Part shown: positions 1-8,300 of the stretch, piece by piece
Layout: every line of letters begins with the position of its first letter
Numbering within the stretch: the first letter of the stretch is position 1
Program-made: the position numbers and the translations under genes
The notes under the pieces: model-generated
What the model was told of the DNA's origin: nothing
Databases searched by the model: none
What the model saw: only the letters and a program-made list of their open reading frames with translations
NCBI RefSeq assembly: GCF_000384215.1
Contig: NZ_KB913032.1
Span: forward strand, 9,013,605-9,077,604
From: Amycolatopsis alba DSM 44262
Lineage (GTDB): Bacteria > Actinomycetota > Actinomycetes > Mycobacteriales > Pseudonocardiaceae
Direction: 5' to 3'
DNA: 64,000 nt

Positions 1-2187
1 GTCACGAAAGACGTCGCACTGGCCGCCGGGGCCAACAAGATCCGCACGACCGCGACGACCGCGGAAGGCGGTCCCAACGCGGACAAGCTCACCGCGAGCG
101 GGGTGTCCGACGCCGAAGCGCCGACCCCGCCCAAGAACCTGGCCGCCAAGGACATCAAGGCCCGCAGCGCCACCTTCACCTGGGAAGCCGCGACCGACAA
201 CGTCGGCGTGGTCCGCTACGACGTCATGCGCGGCGGCAACATCCTCAAGTCCGTCGACGGGAACACGCTCACCGCGACCGTCGACAACCTGCAGCCGAAC
301 ACGGCCTACGACATCTCGGTCGGCGCCTTCGACGCGGCCGGAAACCCTTCGCAGCAAAGCAATGTCGTGCAGTTCACCACACCGTCCAGCGGGGACACCA
401 CCCCGCCGACCGTGCCGGGCAACGTGCGCTCGACATCGGTGACCGCGAACAGCGTCTCCTTGGCGTGGAACGCTTCCACGGACGACAGCGGCACCGTCGC
501 CGGGTATGACGTCTACCAGGGCACCACGAAGGTCGCGACGACCCCGTCCCTCGACGCCACGATCACCGGGCTGACGGCGAACACGTCGTACACGTTCACG
601 GTGAAAGCGCGCGACCTCGAAGGCAACGTCTCCGCCGCGAGCACCGCGGTGACCGCGAAGACGAGCGGGGCCGCGGGCGGCGGGATCCCAGAGTACGACA
701 AGGACATCACGAAGGCGGACCTCGCCTGGTCGGTCGACTTCCTACCGGACGGCAGCGCGCTGGCGACCGAACGGGACCGGTTCGAGATCCTGCGGATCAC
801 GCCGTCGGGCCAGAAGACCACGGTGGGCAAGGTCCCCGGCGCGGTCGGCACCAACGGCGAGGGCGGCCTGCTCGGCATCGCGATCTCGCCGAACTACGCC
901 ACCGATCACGCGATCTACCTGTACCACACGGCTTCCGGCGACAACCGCATCGTGAAGATGACCTACGACAACGGGACGCTGTCCTCGACGTCGACGCCGG
1001 TGCTCACCGGGATCGCCAAGAACCGCTACCACAACGGCGGGCGGATCCGCTTCGGCCCGGACGGCAAGCTCTACGTGACCGCCGGCGACGGGCAGAACAA
1101 GGACACCGCGCAGAACAAGGGCTCGCTCAACGGGAAGATCCTGCGGGTCAATCCCGACGGTTCGGCGCCGGGTGACAACCCATTCTTCTCCACCGGGGGC
1201 AACGCCCGCTACGTCTGGAGCTTCGGGCACCGCAACCCGCAGGGCCTGGCGTGGGACTCCCGCGGCCAGCTGTGGGCTTCGGAGTTCGGTGACGGCAAGC
1301 TGGACGAGCTCAACCTGATCCAGAAGGGCGGCAACTTCGGCTGGCCCCAGTGCGAAGGCACCGATGGCTCCTGCGGAGGCACTGTCGCGCCGAAGAAGAC
1401 CTGGCCGACCAGCTCCGGCGGGCCGAGCGGGATCGAGATCGTCAACGACTGGATCTACGTCGCGGCCGTCACGAGCGAGCAGCTCTTCGCCACCCAGATC
1501 AACGCGGCGGGCAACGGCGTCGGTTCGGTGCAGTCGCTGTTCTCCGGCCGCTGGGGCAGGCTCCGGTCGGTCACCAAGACCCCGGACGGCGGCCTGTGGG
1601 TCACCTCGACCAACGCCGACAAGAACGGCGGCACGCCGAGCGGGATCGACAACGTGGTGGTGCGGCTGAAGTTCCCCGGTGGTTCGCAGCCGGGAGCGTT
1701 CAAGCTGGCCAGCTCCGCGTTCGCCGACAACGCCTCGATTCCGGACAAGTACTCCTGCGCCGGTGACGGCACCGCCGGTCAGGACACCTCCCCGCCGCTG
1801 GCGTGGGGTGCCGGGACCACCGGCGCCAAGGGCTACGCGATCGTCTTCGCCGACGTGGCCAACAGCGACAACAAACTGCACTGGGCGATCTGGGACATCC
1901 CGGCCTCCGCGGCGTCGCTGCCCGAAGGCCTGGGAGCGGGCTACTCCGTCCCGAACCAGAACGGCGCCAAGCAGAAGGCCATGGGCAGCGGGGCGAACTC
2001 GCAGAAGTACTTCGGCCCCTGCCCCGGCGGCTCCAGCCATCCCTACACGTTCACGCTCTACGCGCTGAACACGGCGACGGTGCCGGGCTTGTCCTCGTCC
2101 TCGACGATGGCGCAGATCGAGACGGCGATCAAGAACGCCTCGACGGCCAACGTCAAACTGCGCGGCAACTCCAAAGCCGCGTCCTGA
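1..2187 (+). CDS. Secreted multidomain PQQ-type sugar dehydrogenase (5' end outside window)
   Basis: The reading frame is open from base 1, so the start and signal peptide lie upstream. The first ~35 residues look like the end of a carbohydrate-binding (CBM6/35-type) module (ANKIRTTATTAEGGPN). Two fibronectin type III domains follow (bases ~115-390 and ~400-665), then a six-bladed glucose/sorbosone dehydrogenase-like propeller (bases ~690-1680; EGGLLGIAISP, HNGGRIRFGPDGKLYV, SFGHRNPQGLAW). The C-terminus (bases ~1690-2170) is a YbhB/PEBP-type domain (SPPLAW, YFGPCPGGSSHPYTF). Family knowledge suggests extracellular PQQ-dependent aldose oxidation or sugar binding; substrate unknown. Fusion of a PEBP domain to the dehydrogenase is unusual. 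The alternative GTG at 103 is rejected because homology continues upstream of it. Confidence 0.88.
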   Translation, partial: VTKDVALAAGANKIRTTATTAEGGPNADKLTASGVSDAEAPTPPKNLAAKDIKARSATFTWEAATDNVGVVRYDVMRGGNILKSVDGNTLTATVDNLQPNTAYDISVGAFDAAGNPSQQSNVVQFTTPSSGDTTPPTVPGNVRSTSVTANSVSLAWNASTDDSGTVAGYDVYQGTTKVATTPSLDATITGLTANTSYTFTVKARDLEGNVSAASTAVTAKTSGAAGGGIPEYDKDITKADLAWSVDFLPDGSALATERDRFEILRITPSGQKTTVGKVPGAVGTNGEGGLLGIAISPNYATDHAIYLYHTASGDNRIVKMTYDNGTLSSTSTPVLTGIAKNRYHNGGRIRFGPDGKLYVTAGDGQNKDTAQNKGSLNGKILRVNPDGSAPGDNPFFSTGGNARYVWSFGHRNPQGLAWDSRGQLWASEFGDGKLDELNLIQKGGNFGWPQCEGTDGSCGGTVAPKKTWPTSSGGPSGIEIVNDWIYVAAVTSEQLFATQINAAGNGVGSVQSLFSGRWGRLRSVTKTPDGGLWVTSTNADKNGGTPSGIDNVVVRLKFPGGSQPGAFKLASSAFADNASIPDKYSCAGDGTAGQDTSPPLAWGAGTTGAKGYAIVFADVANSDNKLHWAIWDIPASAASLPEGLGAGYSVPNQNGAKQKAMGSGANSQKYFGPCPGGSSHPYTFTLYALNTATVPGLSSSSTMAQIETAIKNASTANVKLRGNSKAAS

Positions 2188-2250
2188 GTCACGGCCGGGG
2201 TGTCCGGAGCGGCGCCGGGCACCCCGACCGTATCCAGTGTGAACTGGAGG

Positions 2251-2291
2251 AACGCCACCCCGTCCGGGTTTTCCCGGCGGGGTGGCGTTTT
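2251..2291 (+). terminator. Strong hairpin terminator after the dehydrogenase gene
   Basis: A 12-base arm at 2251-2262 (AACGCCACCCCG) is perfectly complementary to 2278-2289, with a further 5-bp stem inside (CCGGG/CCCGG at 2264-2268 and 2273-2277), one bulged T and a TTTT loop. It lies 63 bases after the stop codon. Only a short T-run follows, as is usual for actinobacterial terminators. Confidence 0.75.
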
Positions 2292-2317
2292 CACGGGAAC
2301 GGCCTAGGCTTCGGCCG

Positions 2318-2827
2318 GTGAAGGACTGGAAGTTCTGCCCGCGCTGCGGCGACCGGACAAGGCTCGCCGGCGACGGCGAAGACACCCGCGCCGAGTGCCC
2401 CGCCTGCGGCTTCACCAAATACGACAACCCGCTGCCGACCACGGTCGGTCTCATCCTCGACGGCGACCGGATCCTGCTGCTGCGCCGGGAACACGAGCCC
2501 CGGAAGGGCAGCTGGGACACCGTCGGCGGTTTCCTCTCCGGTGCCGAGACCGCCGAGGAGAGCCTCGTCCGCGAAGGACTCGAAGAGATCGGCTGCGAAC
2601 TCCGGAACCTGAGGTTCGCCGGATCGTACTCATCGGTCTACGGCGACACCGGCTTGAAGACGATCGGGCTCGCCTTCACCTGCGAACTCCCGCCGGACGC
2701 GGAGATCGTGCTGTCGGAAGAGAATTCCGAATACGCCTGGTTCCCCTTGGCCGACCGCCCGCCGCTCGCCTTCGCCGATGTCGAGGCCGCGGCCGCCGCG
2801 CTCACCAGCCGAACAGGTTCCGCATGA
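2318..2827 (+). CDS. NUDIX hydrolase with N-terminal zinc ribbon
   Basis: 169 residues from a GTG at 2318; this start puts the zinc ribbon (CPRC ... CPAC, about residues 7-31) right at the N-terminus, whereas the longer frame back to 2282 would run into the upstream terminator. A NUDIX box is seen at about residues 67-89 (GGFLSGAETAEESLVREGLE followed by EIG), with the usual acidic metal-binding residues. NUDIX enzymes hydrolyse nucleoside diphosphates linked to another moiety; the zinc-ribbon architecture resembles NudC-like NADH/ADP-ribose enzymes but the protein is shorter, so the substrate is not assigned. Its last 26 bases overlap the convergent TetR gene. Confidence 0.85.
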   Translation: MKDWKFCPRCGDRTRLAGDGEDTRAECPACGFTKYDNPLPTTVGLILDGDRILLLRREHEPRKGSWDTVGGFLSGAETAEESLVREGLEEIGCELRNLRFAGSYSSVYGDTGLKTIGLAFTCELPPDAEIVLSEENSEYAWFPLADRPPLAFADVEAAAAALTSRTGSA

Positions 2828-3413
2828 TCCGCGAGCAGCGCTCGGTCATCGCCGCGGCGTCCTGATCGGGCTGGTCGATCCACCAGCTGATCAGTGAATC
2901 GACCACACCGGTCCACACCTGGGCGATCGCCTCGATGTCGCGGTCGTCGTCCAGCCCGCGTGAGTGCATCAGCTGGGCGGCGCCGATCAGCGCGAACCCG
3001 TCGAGCCGGTAGCGGTAGTCGACGGCGACGCCGGCGATCTCACCGGTCGAGGGCACCGTCGGGTCACGCAGCAGCTTCCACGCGTACCGGTCGTTGTCGA
3101 ACGTCTCGAAAATGGCCGAGAGCACCGCGAGCGGCATGCGTTCCGGCGGCTCGCCCTCCGCCGCCATCGTCTCGGCGACCCCTTCGGTCAGCCTGTCCCC
3201 CGCGCGGTTCAGGCACGCGAGGTACAACCCGTCCTTCGAGCCGAAGTACTGGTACAGCAAGGGTTTCGTGACGCCGACCCGGCGGGCGATCTCCACCATC
3301 GACGCCCCGGCGTACCCGTTCTTGCCGAACTCCTCCGTCCCGGCGCGCACGATCTGGGTTTCCCGCTCTTCACGGGGCATCCCCTTCGTGCCGACGGCCC
3401 TTGCTTCAGTCAC
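2802..3413 (-). CDS. TetR-family transcriptional repressor
   Basis: 203 residues from a GTG. The N-terminal helix-turn-helix is clear at about residues 18-65 (IVRAGTEEFGKNGYAGASMV ... VTKPLLYQYFGSKDGLYLAC); the rest is an all-helical ligand domain. It is divergent from the fatty-acid hydroxylase at 3499, and the 85-base gap contains a palindromic operator, so it probably represses itself and that neighbour (inference). The ligand is unknown; a lipid or hydrophobic compound would fit the partner gene. It converges on the NUDIX gene with a 26-base overlap. Confidence 0.9.
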   Translation of the reverse strand: MTEARAVGTKGMPREERETQIVRAGTEEFGKNGYAGASMVEIARRVGVTKPLLYQYFGSKDGLYLACLNRAGDRLTEGVAETMAAEGEPPERMPLAVLSAIFETFDNDRYAWKLLRDPTVPSTGEIAGVAVDYRYRLDGFALIGAAQLMHSRGLDDDRDIEAIAQVWTGVVDSLISWWIDQPDQDAAAMTERCSRIMRNLFGW

Positions 3414-3423
3414 GGCGGTTATC

Positions 3424-3452
3424 TTACCCTGAGGTAAATGACCCTAGGGTAA
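3424..3452. promoter_or_regulatory. Palindromic operator between tetR and hydroxylase genes
   Basis: Two overlapping palindromes are visible: TTACCCTGAGGTAA (3424-3437, TTACC-N4-GGTAA) and ACCCTAGGGT (3441-3450); together TTACCCT at 3424-3430 and AGGGTAA at 3446-3452 form an outer inverted repeat. This TTACC/GGTAA spacing is typical of TetR-dimer operators. It sits 11 bases upstream of the TetR start and ~47 bases upstream of the divergent gene. Confidence 0.7.
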
Positions 3453-3498
3453 GTTACCTGATAGTCAGATCACGAGTCCTGGAAGAGGGTGCGGCGCG

Positions 3499-4362
3499 GT
3501 GGCGGAGTTTCTTGCCCATCTGAGTGACCCGGTGCTGATGGCGACACCGGTGTTCCTGCTGTTCGTCGCGATCGAGATCCTCGCGCTGCACGTGCTCGGC
3601 CACGACGACAACGTCATCGGCTACAGCGTCAAGGACACCAGGACCAGCATGTCCATGGGCGCGGTGGCGGTGGTGATCAACGGCGTCTTCCGGATCGCCA
3701 TGCTGTTCGTGTTCGCCGCGCTCTACGAGCTGGCGCCGGTGAAGTTCAGCCCGCACGACTGGTGGACCTGGGTCCTGATGCTGCTGGGCCAGGAGATCGT
3801 CTTCTACGCCTATCACCGGGCCAGCCATCGCGTCCGGCTCATGTGGGCGGGCCACCAGGTGCACCATTCGAGTGAGCACTACAACTTCTCGACGGCGCTG
3901 CGCCAGAAGTGGACCCCGTACTTCCAGCTGCCGTTCTGGTCGATCCTCGCCTTCGCCGGCATCCCGCCGTGGATGATCCTCACCGGTTTGTCGATCGACC
4001 TCGTCTACCAGTTCTTCGTGCACACCGAGAAGATCCGGAAACTGCCGCGCTGGTTCGAGTACGTGTTCAACACGCCTTCACACCATCGTGTGCACCACGG
4101 CAGCGACAAGGAGTACCTGGACGCGAACTACGGCGGCATCCTGATCATCTGGGACCGGATGTTCGGCAGCTTCGTGCCCGAGGGCAAGCGGCCGACGTAC
4201 GGGCTGACCAAGAACGTCGAGTCCCACAACCTGCTCAAGGTCGGCTTCCACGAGTATGGCTCGATCCTGCGTGACGTCCGCGCGGCCGGGTCGTGGCGGG
4301 ACAGGCTCGGCTACGTGTTCGGCCCGCCGGGCTGGCAGCCCGCGAAGGTCGAGGCGGCCTAG
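3499..4362 (+). CDS. Sterol desaturase / fatty acid hydroxylase family membrane protein
   Basis: 287 residues from a GTG with GGAAGAGGG upstream. Hydrophobic segments lie near residues 11-30, 53-75, 88-104 and 145-172. The di-iron histidine clusters of the family are all present: YHRASH (H106, H110), GHQVHH (H119, H122, H123) and HHRVHH (H195, H196, H199, H200). The family performs oxygen-dependent hydroxylation or desaturation of lipids in the membrane; the substrate here is unknown. The stop codon overlaps that of the convergent alpha/beta hydrolase gene by a few bases. Likely controlled by the divergent TetR. Confidence 0.88.
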   Translation: MAEFLAHLSDPVLMATPVFLLFVAIEILALHVLGHDDNVIGYSVKDTRTSMSMGAVAVVINGVFRIAMLFVFAALYELAPVKFSPHDWWTWVLMLLGQEIVFYAYHRASHRVRLMWAGHQVHHSSEHYNFSTALRQKWTPYFQLPFWSILAFAGIPPWMILTGLSIDLVYQFFVHTEKIRKLPRWFEYVFNTPSHHRVHHGSDKEYLDANYGGILIIWDRMFGSFVPEGKRPTYGLTKNVESHNLLKVGFHEYGSILRDVRAAGSWRDRLGYVFGPPGWQPAKVEAA

Positions 4363-5267
4363 GATAGCGCGGCGGAGAGGACCTCACCGGTCCGGCGTTT
4401 GGCGAGGTAGAACGCCGCCTCGTGCGGTTTGGCCCCGTTGTCGACGGTGTAGCCGCTGTCCAGGACGCCGTCCGCGCCGGGGAACAGCGGGCCGAGGTCC
4501 GGTTTCGCGGCGACGAGGTCGTCGCGGTCGGCCAGGTTCACCCAGCTCGCGACGCCGGGCGGGACGGAGGGCGGCTGCGGGCGCGTCCGCTCGTAGACCA
4601 CCGTGCGCAGGCCGAGCGGCGAACCGAGGGTGAGCAGCAACGGCAGCGGGCGGCCGTGCAGATGAGCGGCTTCGTAGGCGACGACGGAACCGAGCGAATG
4701 CCCGATGATCGCTTCGGTCTCCGGGCCGACGTGCTCGGCGACGCGGTCCTGCACCTGGTTCCGGATCGTCTCGTCGGTGAGGTAAAGCGTCACCTGTTTG
4801 AGTGCCTTGACCAGCACGCGTTCGGCGAACGCCACCCCGAGCCTCGCGAACGGCCGCAGCCGCATCAGCGCGTTCAGCACCGGACGGGCGGCGGCGCGGA
4901 CACCCTGGTACTCCTCGGACGCCCCGCCGAGGTGGGACAGCTCGGTTCGCGCCCGGTTCCGGTCGCTTTCGCGAGACGACCGGGAGGCCGCGTTCCGGAG
5001 CCACTCCGCCGCCAGTGCCTCGGCAAGCCCCCACTCTTCGGCGGTCAGTTCGTCGGCGCCGCCCTGCTGGCCGTCGCGGCGGAAAAGGTCACCGTAGAAG
5101 GCCATCCGCGCGTCGCCGGGGCGGGAGTCGCGCCACAGGCTGTCGGCCAGCGCGGGATCGCCGGCGAGCCGGACCCCGCCCGCCAGACTCGGCAGCCATT
5201 CCGCCTCGAGGGTGTCCGCGGACTTCTGTTCCTGGGCGATGCCGTGCACCAGAACGATCCGAGCCAT
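4359..5267 (-). CDS. Alpha/beta-fold hydrolase, divergent partner of the caspase-STAND gene
   Basis: 302 residues starting at ATG 5267 (MARIVLVHGI); the frame opens earlier at 5315 but the HG oxyanion motif should be near the N-terminus. The nucleophile elbow is GHSLG (S191), with probable acid in NLADRDD (D247/D249) and His282 (KPHEAAFYL). There is no signal peptide, so it is cytoplasmic. A helical insert spans about residues 70-175. The gene starts 49 bases from the divergent start of the caspase-STAND-FHA-TPR gene, suggesting a shared promoter region. Published surveys of bacterial conflict systems report alpha/beta hydrolases beside caspase/STAND genes; a lipase or esterase effector role here is inference. 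Confidence 0.8.
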   Translation of the reverse strand: MARIVLVHGIAQEQKSADTLEAEWLPSLAGGVRLAGDPALADSLWRDSRPGDARMAFYGDLFRRDGQQGGADELTAEEWGLAEALAAEWLRNAASRSSRESDRNRARTELSHLGGASEEYQGVRAAARPVLNALMRLRPFARLGVAFAERVLVKALKQVTLYLTDETIRNQVQDRVAEHVGPETEAIIGHSLGSVVAYEAAHLHGRPLPLLLTLGSPLGLRTVVYERTRPQPPSVPPGVASWVNLADRDDLVAAKPDLGPLFPGADGVLDSGYTVDNGAKPHEAAFYLAKRRTGEVLSAALS

Positions 5268-5316
5268 GCGGACAGTATCGCCGAAGTGCTTGCCGGTGCA
5301 CCGCCGATGAGACAAA

Positions 5317-8253
5317 GTGATCTCCGTGGGAGAGCGGAGGTCGTTGGTCGTCGCGTCGCAATGCGATTCGCTGAACCTTCTCTCGTTTCTCCCCGACGTC
5401 GGCCACGAGGTTTCGTCGGCACTGCTGGATCCGGGGATCGGCGGCTGTGTCCCCGCGCTCGCGGACGGCCGCGGCCTGCTCGTCGACCCGACGATGGTCG
5501 AACTCGACGACGCACTGGTCGAGGCGTTCGAACGCGCGTCGGAGGACGAGGCGACGCTTTTCCTGTCGCTCGTCGGGCACGGCGAATACGCGGACGACGA
5601 CTTCTACTTCCTCACCAAGGAGACCAGCCTGCCGGTGGACAGCCGGAAGTCGTTCCTGTTCGCCCAGCGGATCAAGGAATTGCTCGGTCGTTACTCGACG
5701 CTCGACGGTCTGGTCATCCTGCTCGACACCTGCCACGCGGGGATCGGCGCGCTCCAGGCGGGCAAACGCTGGCTGCGGATCGTCGGCGAGGCGGGCAGGC
5801 GGTTCGACCTGCTCACCGCGTCCGACGACCGCGTCGCGGCCAACGGCTGCTTCAGCCGCTCGCTGATCACCATGCTGCGTTCGGGGCACACGAGTTTCGG
5901 CGAGCATGTCCGCTGCGCGGATCTGAAACGGGTCATCACCGGGCTGTGCCCGGCGCAGACGGCCGTCCATCTGGGTTTCGACGGCACTCGCGAGATCATC
6001 GGCGCCGACCAGGGGCTGTGGCTCGCGCTCAACTCCTCCCCCTCGTGGCGCCGCTCGCCGCTCGCGGGCAATCCCGCGGCTCCGGACATCGAGCGGCTGA
6101 CCGCGAACTACCGGCAGAACCCGGAACTCGGGGAAACCGTCGGGCATCTGCTCACCGGGGCCCGCCTGGTCGCGATCGCCGGGAAGCCCGGTGCCGGGAA
6201 ATCGGCGACACTGGCCGCGCTCGCCCGCCCGTCGGTGGCCGGTTCCTATGTGCCGCCGGACTTCCTGCACGCCGTGCTGTTCGCCGTCCGAGGGCAGACC
6301 GCGGAAGAGCTCGCACGGGAACTGGCCCGCCAGCTGCGGCACACGATCCCGTGGTTCGCCGAGTCCCGCGCGGCGTTCCTGGACACCCTCGACGAGGACG
6401 CACGCAACGGCGCAAGCGCTTTCGATCTGGCGATCCTCGGTCCCTTGCGGACGATCACTCCACAATGGACCGGCAGTCCCGTGCGGATCGCGCTGGACGG
6501 GCTCGACGATCTCGACCCCGACGTCGCCGCGCGCCTGATCGGTCTCCTGCGGAGCCTGTCCACCGATCCGGACCTCTCGTGGGTGAAGACGGTGGTGGCG
6601 ACACGGACCCCGGAAAAACTCCCCGCCTCGACCGTGGTGCGGCTGATCCCCTCGCCCGTCGTGGATCCGATGATCTCGCCGGACCACCGGCCCGCCAGGC
6701 CCGGACCACGACCGGCAGGCGACGTTCCTGGCGGCAATTCGCCGACGTCACCGAGACTCACCCCCGCGACCCTGATCGTCGACGTCCCCGGCCGGGCGCC
6801 CGTCCACCACGAACTCTCCTACGGGTTCACGACACTCGGCCGCAGCCGCCGCGCGACCCTCCAGCTCGGCGACTCGCGGGTTTCCAGGGTGCACTGTGAA
6901 ATCCGCTGGGACGGGACGACAGCGTCGCTGACCGACCTCGACTCGGCCAACGGCACCTTCGTGCGCGAAAAGCGGATCCTGAACGCCAAGCTGACGCATC
7001 GCGACGTGGTCCGGCTCGGCGACTCGACGGTCACCTTCATCAGCGTCGGTCAGGAGGAGAGCTGGCCGGAGTCCGATGAGGACACCGGCTCGCTGCCCGC
7101 ACCCCGGCCCGCGCGGGCGGTCCTGCTGGACCTGCTGTGCCTGGCGGCCGACCGCGGCCCGATCCCGATCTCGATCCTGACCAAGGCGAGCGCCGCGAGC
7201 GGCGGCCCGGACAAGGCGGTGTACGTCCGCGACGTCCTCGCCGGTCTCCGCACCGCCGTCCGCCGGACACAAGCGGGCCTGCCCGCCGAAACCGTCCTGT
7301 GGACCGGCCCCATGCCCGACGCGATGCCGGCGCTGCATGCCCGGCTGGCGGCGGCCATGTCGGAAATCGAACCGGTGTCCGGAGACGACGAGCCGACCCC
7401 GGAACAGGCGTATGCGGCCACCAGCGAAGCCGAGTTCCTGTGGCTCGCGGGACTGCACGAGGACGCGCTCGCTTCCGTGGAGCGCCGGGCGTCCGGGATC
7501 CCGGTGGAGAACCGGGAGAACTGGGCGAGGTGGGCCCGGCGGGCGGAACGGGAACTCGGGGAGACGCACCGGATCACGGTGCGCTGCAAGGCCCGGCACG
7601 CGACTTGGACGGGCAAAGCGGGCGACCTGGCCGGGGCGCTCGCACTGTTCGAGCCGCTGTCGCTCGTTGCCACCGAAACGTTGGGTGCCGGCGACGAGGA
7701 CGTACTGAGCATCCGCAACAACATCGGCCATCTACTCGGCGAGCTGAACCGCCCGGAGGATTCTCGGGCGGCATTCGAAGCCCTCGTCCGAGATGCGACC
7801 GGCACGCTCGGGCCGAGCCATCGGGAAACCCTGCACGCCCGCCATCTCCTCGCGGTCGCGGTCGGCAAGACCGGCGACGGCGCGGAATCCCTGCGGCTGA
7901 GCCGGGAACTGTTGCCACGGGCGAAGAACGCGTTGGGCGACGACGTGATCGTCATGCACGTCCGGCACAACATCGCCTTCTGGAGCGCCTTGACCGAGAG
8001 TGCTCCTCCGGTGGTACAGGAGTACGAACAGCTGGTGGGCGAAGCCAGGGAGCGGCTGGGCGACCGGCATCCCGACGTCCTCGATCTCCGATTCGGGCAG
8101 GCGCTGGTTCGCGCCGAAGCCGGCCAGATCACCGAGGCGCTCTCGGAATGGGTGTTGCTCTTGGAGGACTCCATCGAGGTCCGGGGCGAACGGCATCCGG
8201 AAACGGAGAAGGTCCGGGAACAGCTCGCGCGCTGGCGTCCCAGAGAAGCTTGA
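5317..8253 (+). CDS. Caspase-like peptidase fused to STAND-type NTPase, FHA domain and TPR repeats
   Basis: 978 residues (GTG at 5317; GTG at 5326 is an alternative). Domain order: caspase-like C14 peptidase (residues ~8-240) with the His-Cys dyad visible as LVGHGE (H88) and LLDTCHAG (C139); P-loop NTPase (residues ~255-450) with Walker A AGKPGAGKS (288-296), Walker B IALDGLDDLD (391-400) and a following VVATRTPE strand; a Pro-rich linker; FHA domain (residues ~485-578) with GRS (508-510), SRVH (523-526) and SANGTF (543-548); then helical repeats resembling TPRs (~700-975). The layout is that of a signal-gated protease: repeats sense, the NTPase switches, the caspase cleaves, and FHA reads phosphothreonine (inference). 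No membrane segment. It is followed by a strong terminator and flanked by core genes, consistent with an accessory insertion. Confidence 0.85.
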   Translation: MISVGERRSLVVASQCDSLNLLSFLPDVGHEVSSALLDPGIGGCVPALADGRGLLVDPTMVELDDALVEAFERASEDEATLFLSLVGHGEYADDDFYFLTKETSLPVDSRKSFLFAQRIKELLGRYSTLDGLVILLDTCHAGIGALQAGKRWLRIVGEAGRRFDLLTASDDRVAANGCFSRSLITMLRSGHTSFGEHVRCADLKRVITGLCPAQTAVHLGFDGTREIIGADQGLWLALNSSPSWRRSPLAGNPAAPDIERLTANYRQNPELGETVGHLLTGARLVAIAGKPGAGKSATLAALARPSVAGSYVPPDFLHAVLFAVRGQTAEELARELARQLRHTIPWFAESRAAFLDTLDEDARNGASAFDLAILGPLRTITPQWTGSPVRIALDGLDDLDPDVAARLIGLLRSLSTDPDLSWVKTVVATRTPEKLPASTVVRLIPSPVVDPMISPDHRPARPGPRPAGDVPGGNSPTSPRLTPATLIVDVPGRAPVHHELSYGFTTLGRSRRATLQLGDSRVSRVHCEIRWDGTTASLTDLDSANGTFVREKRILNAKLTHRDVVRLGDSTVTFISVGQEESWPESDEDTGSLPAPRPARAVLLDLLCLAADRGPIPISILTKASAASGGPDKAVYVRDVLAGLRTAVRRTQAGLPAETVLWTGPMPDAMPALHARLAAAMSEIEPVSGDDEPTPEQAYAATSEAEFLWLAGLHEDALASVERRASGIPVENRENWARWARRAERELGETHRITVRCKARHATWTGKAGDLAGALALFEPLSLVATETLGAGDEDVLSIRNNIGHLLGELNRPEDSRAAFEALVRDATGTLGPSHRETLHARHLLAVAVGKTGDGAESLRLSRELLPRAKNALGDDVIVMHVRHNIAFWSALTESAPPVVQEYEQLVGEARERLGDRHPDVLDLRFGQALVRAEAGQITEALSEWVLLLEDSIEVRGERHPETEKVREQLARWRPREA

Positions 8254-8257
8254 CCTA

Positions 8258-8293
8258 CGCGTTTAGTCCCCCGCATCCAGGGGACTAAACGCG
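8258..8293. terminator. Bidirectional terminator between caspase gene and whiA
   Basis: Perfect 14-bp inverted repeat: CGCGTTTAGTCCCC at 8258-8271 pairs with 8280-8293 across an 8-base loop. It fills the gap between two convergent genes. Confidence 0.8.
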
Positions 8294-8300
8294 CAAGGGG

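Noticed and set aside
742..2520. Long minus-strand frame opposite the sugar dehydrogenase
   Set aside because: Antisense of a clear coding region with Arg/Gly/Val-rich product and it crosses a terminator.
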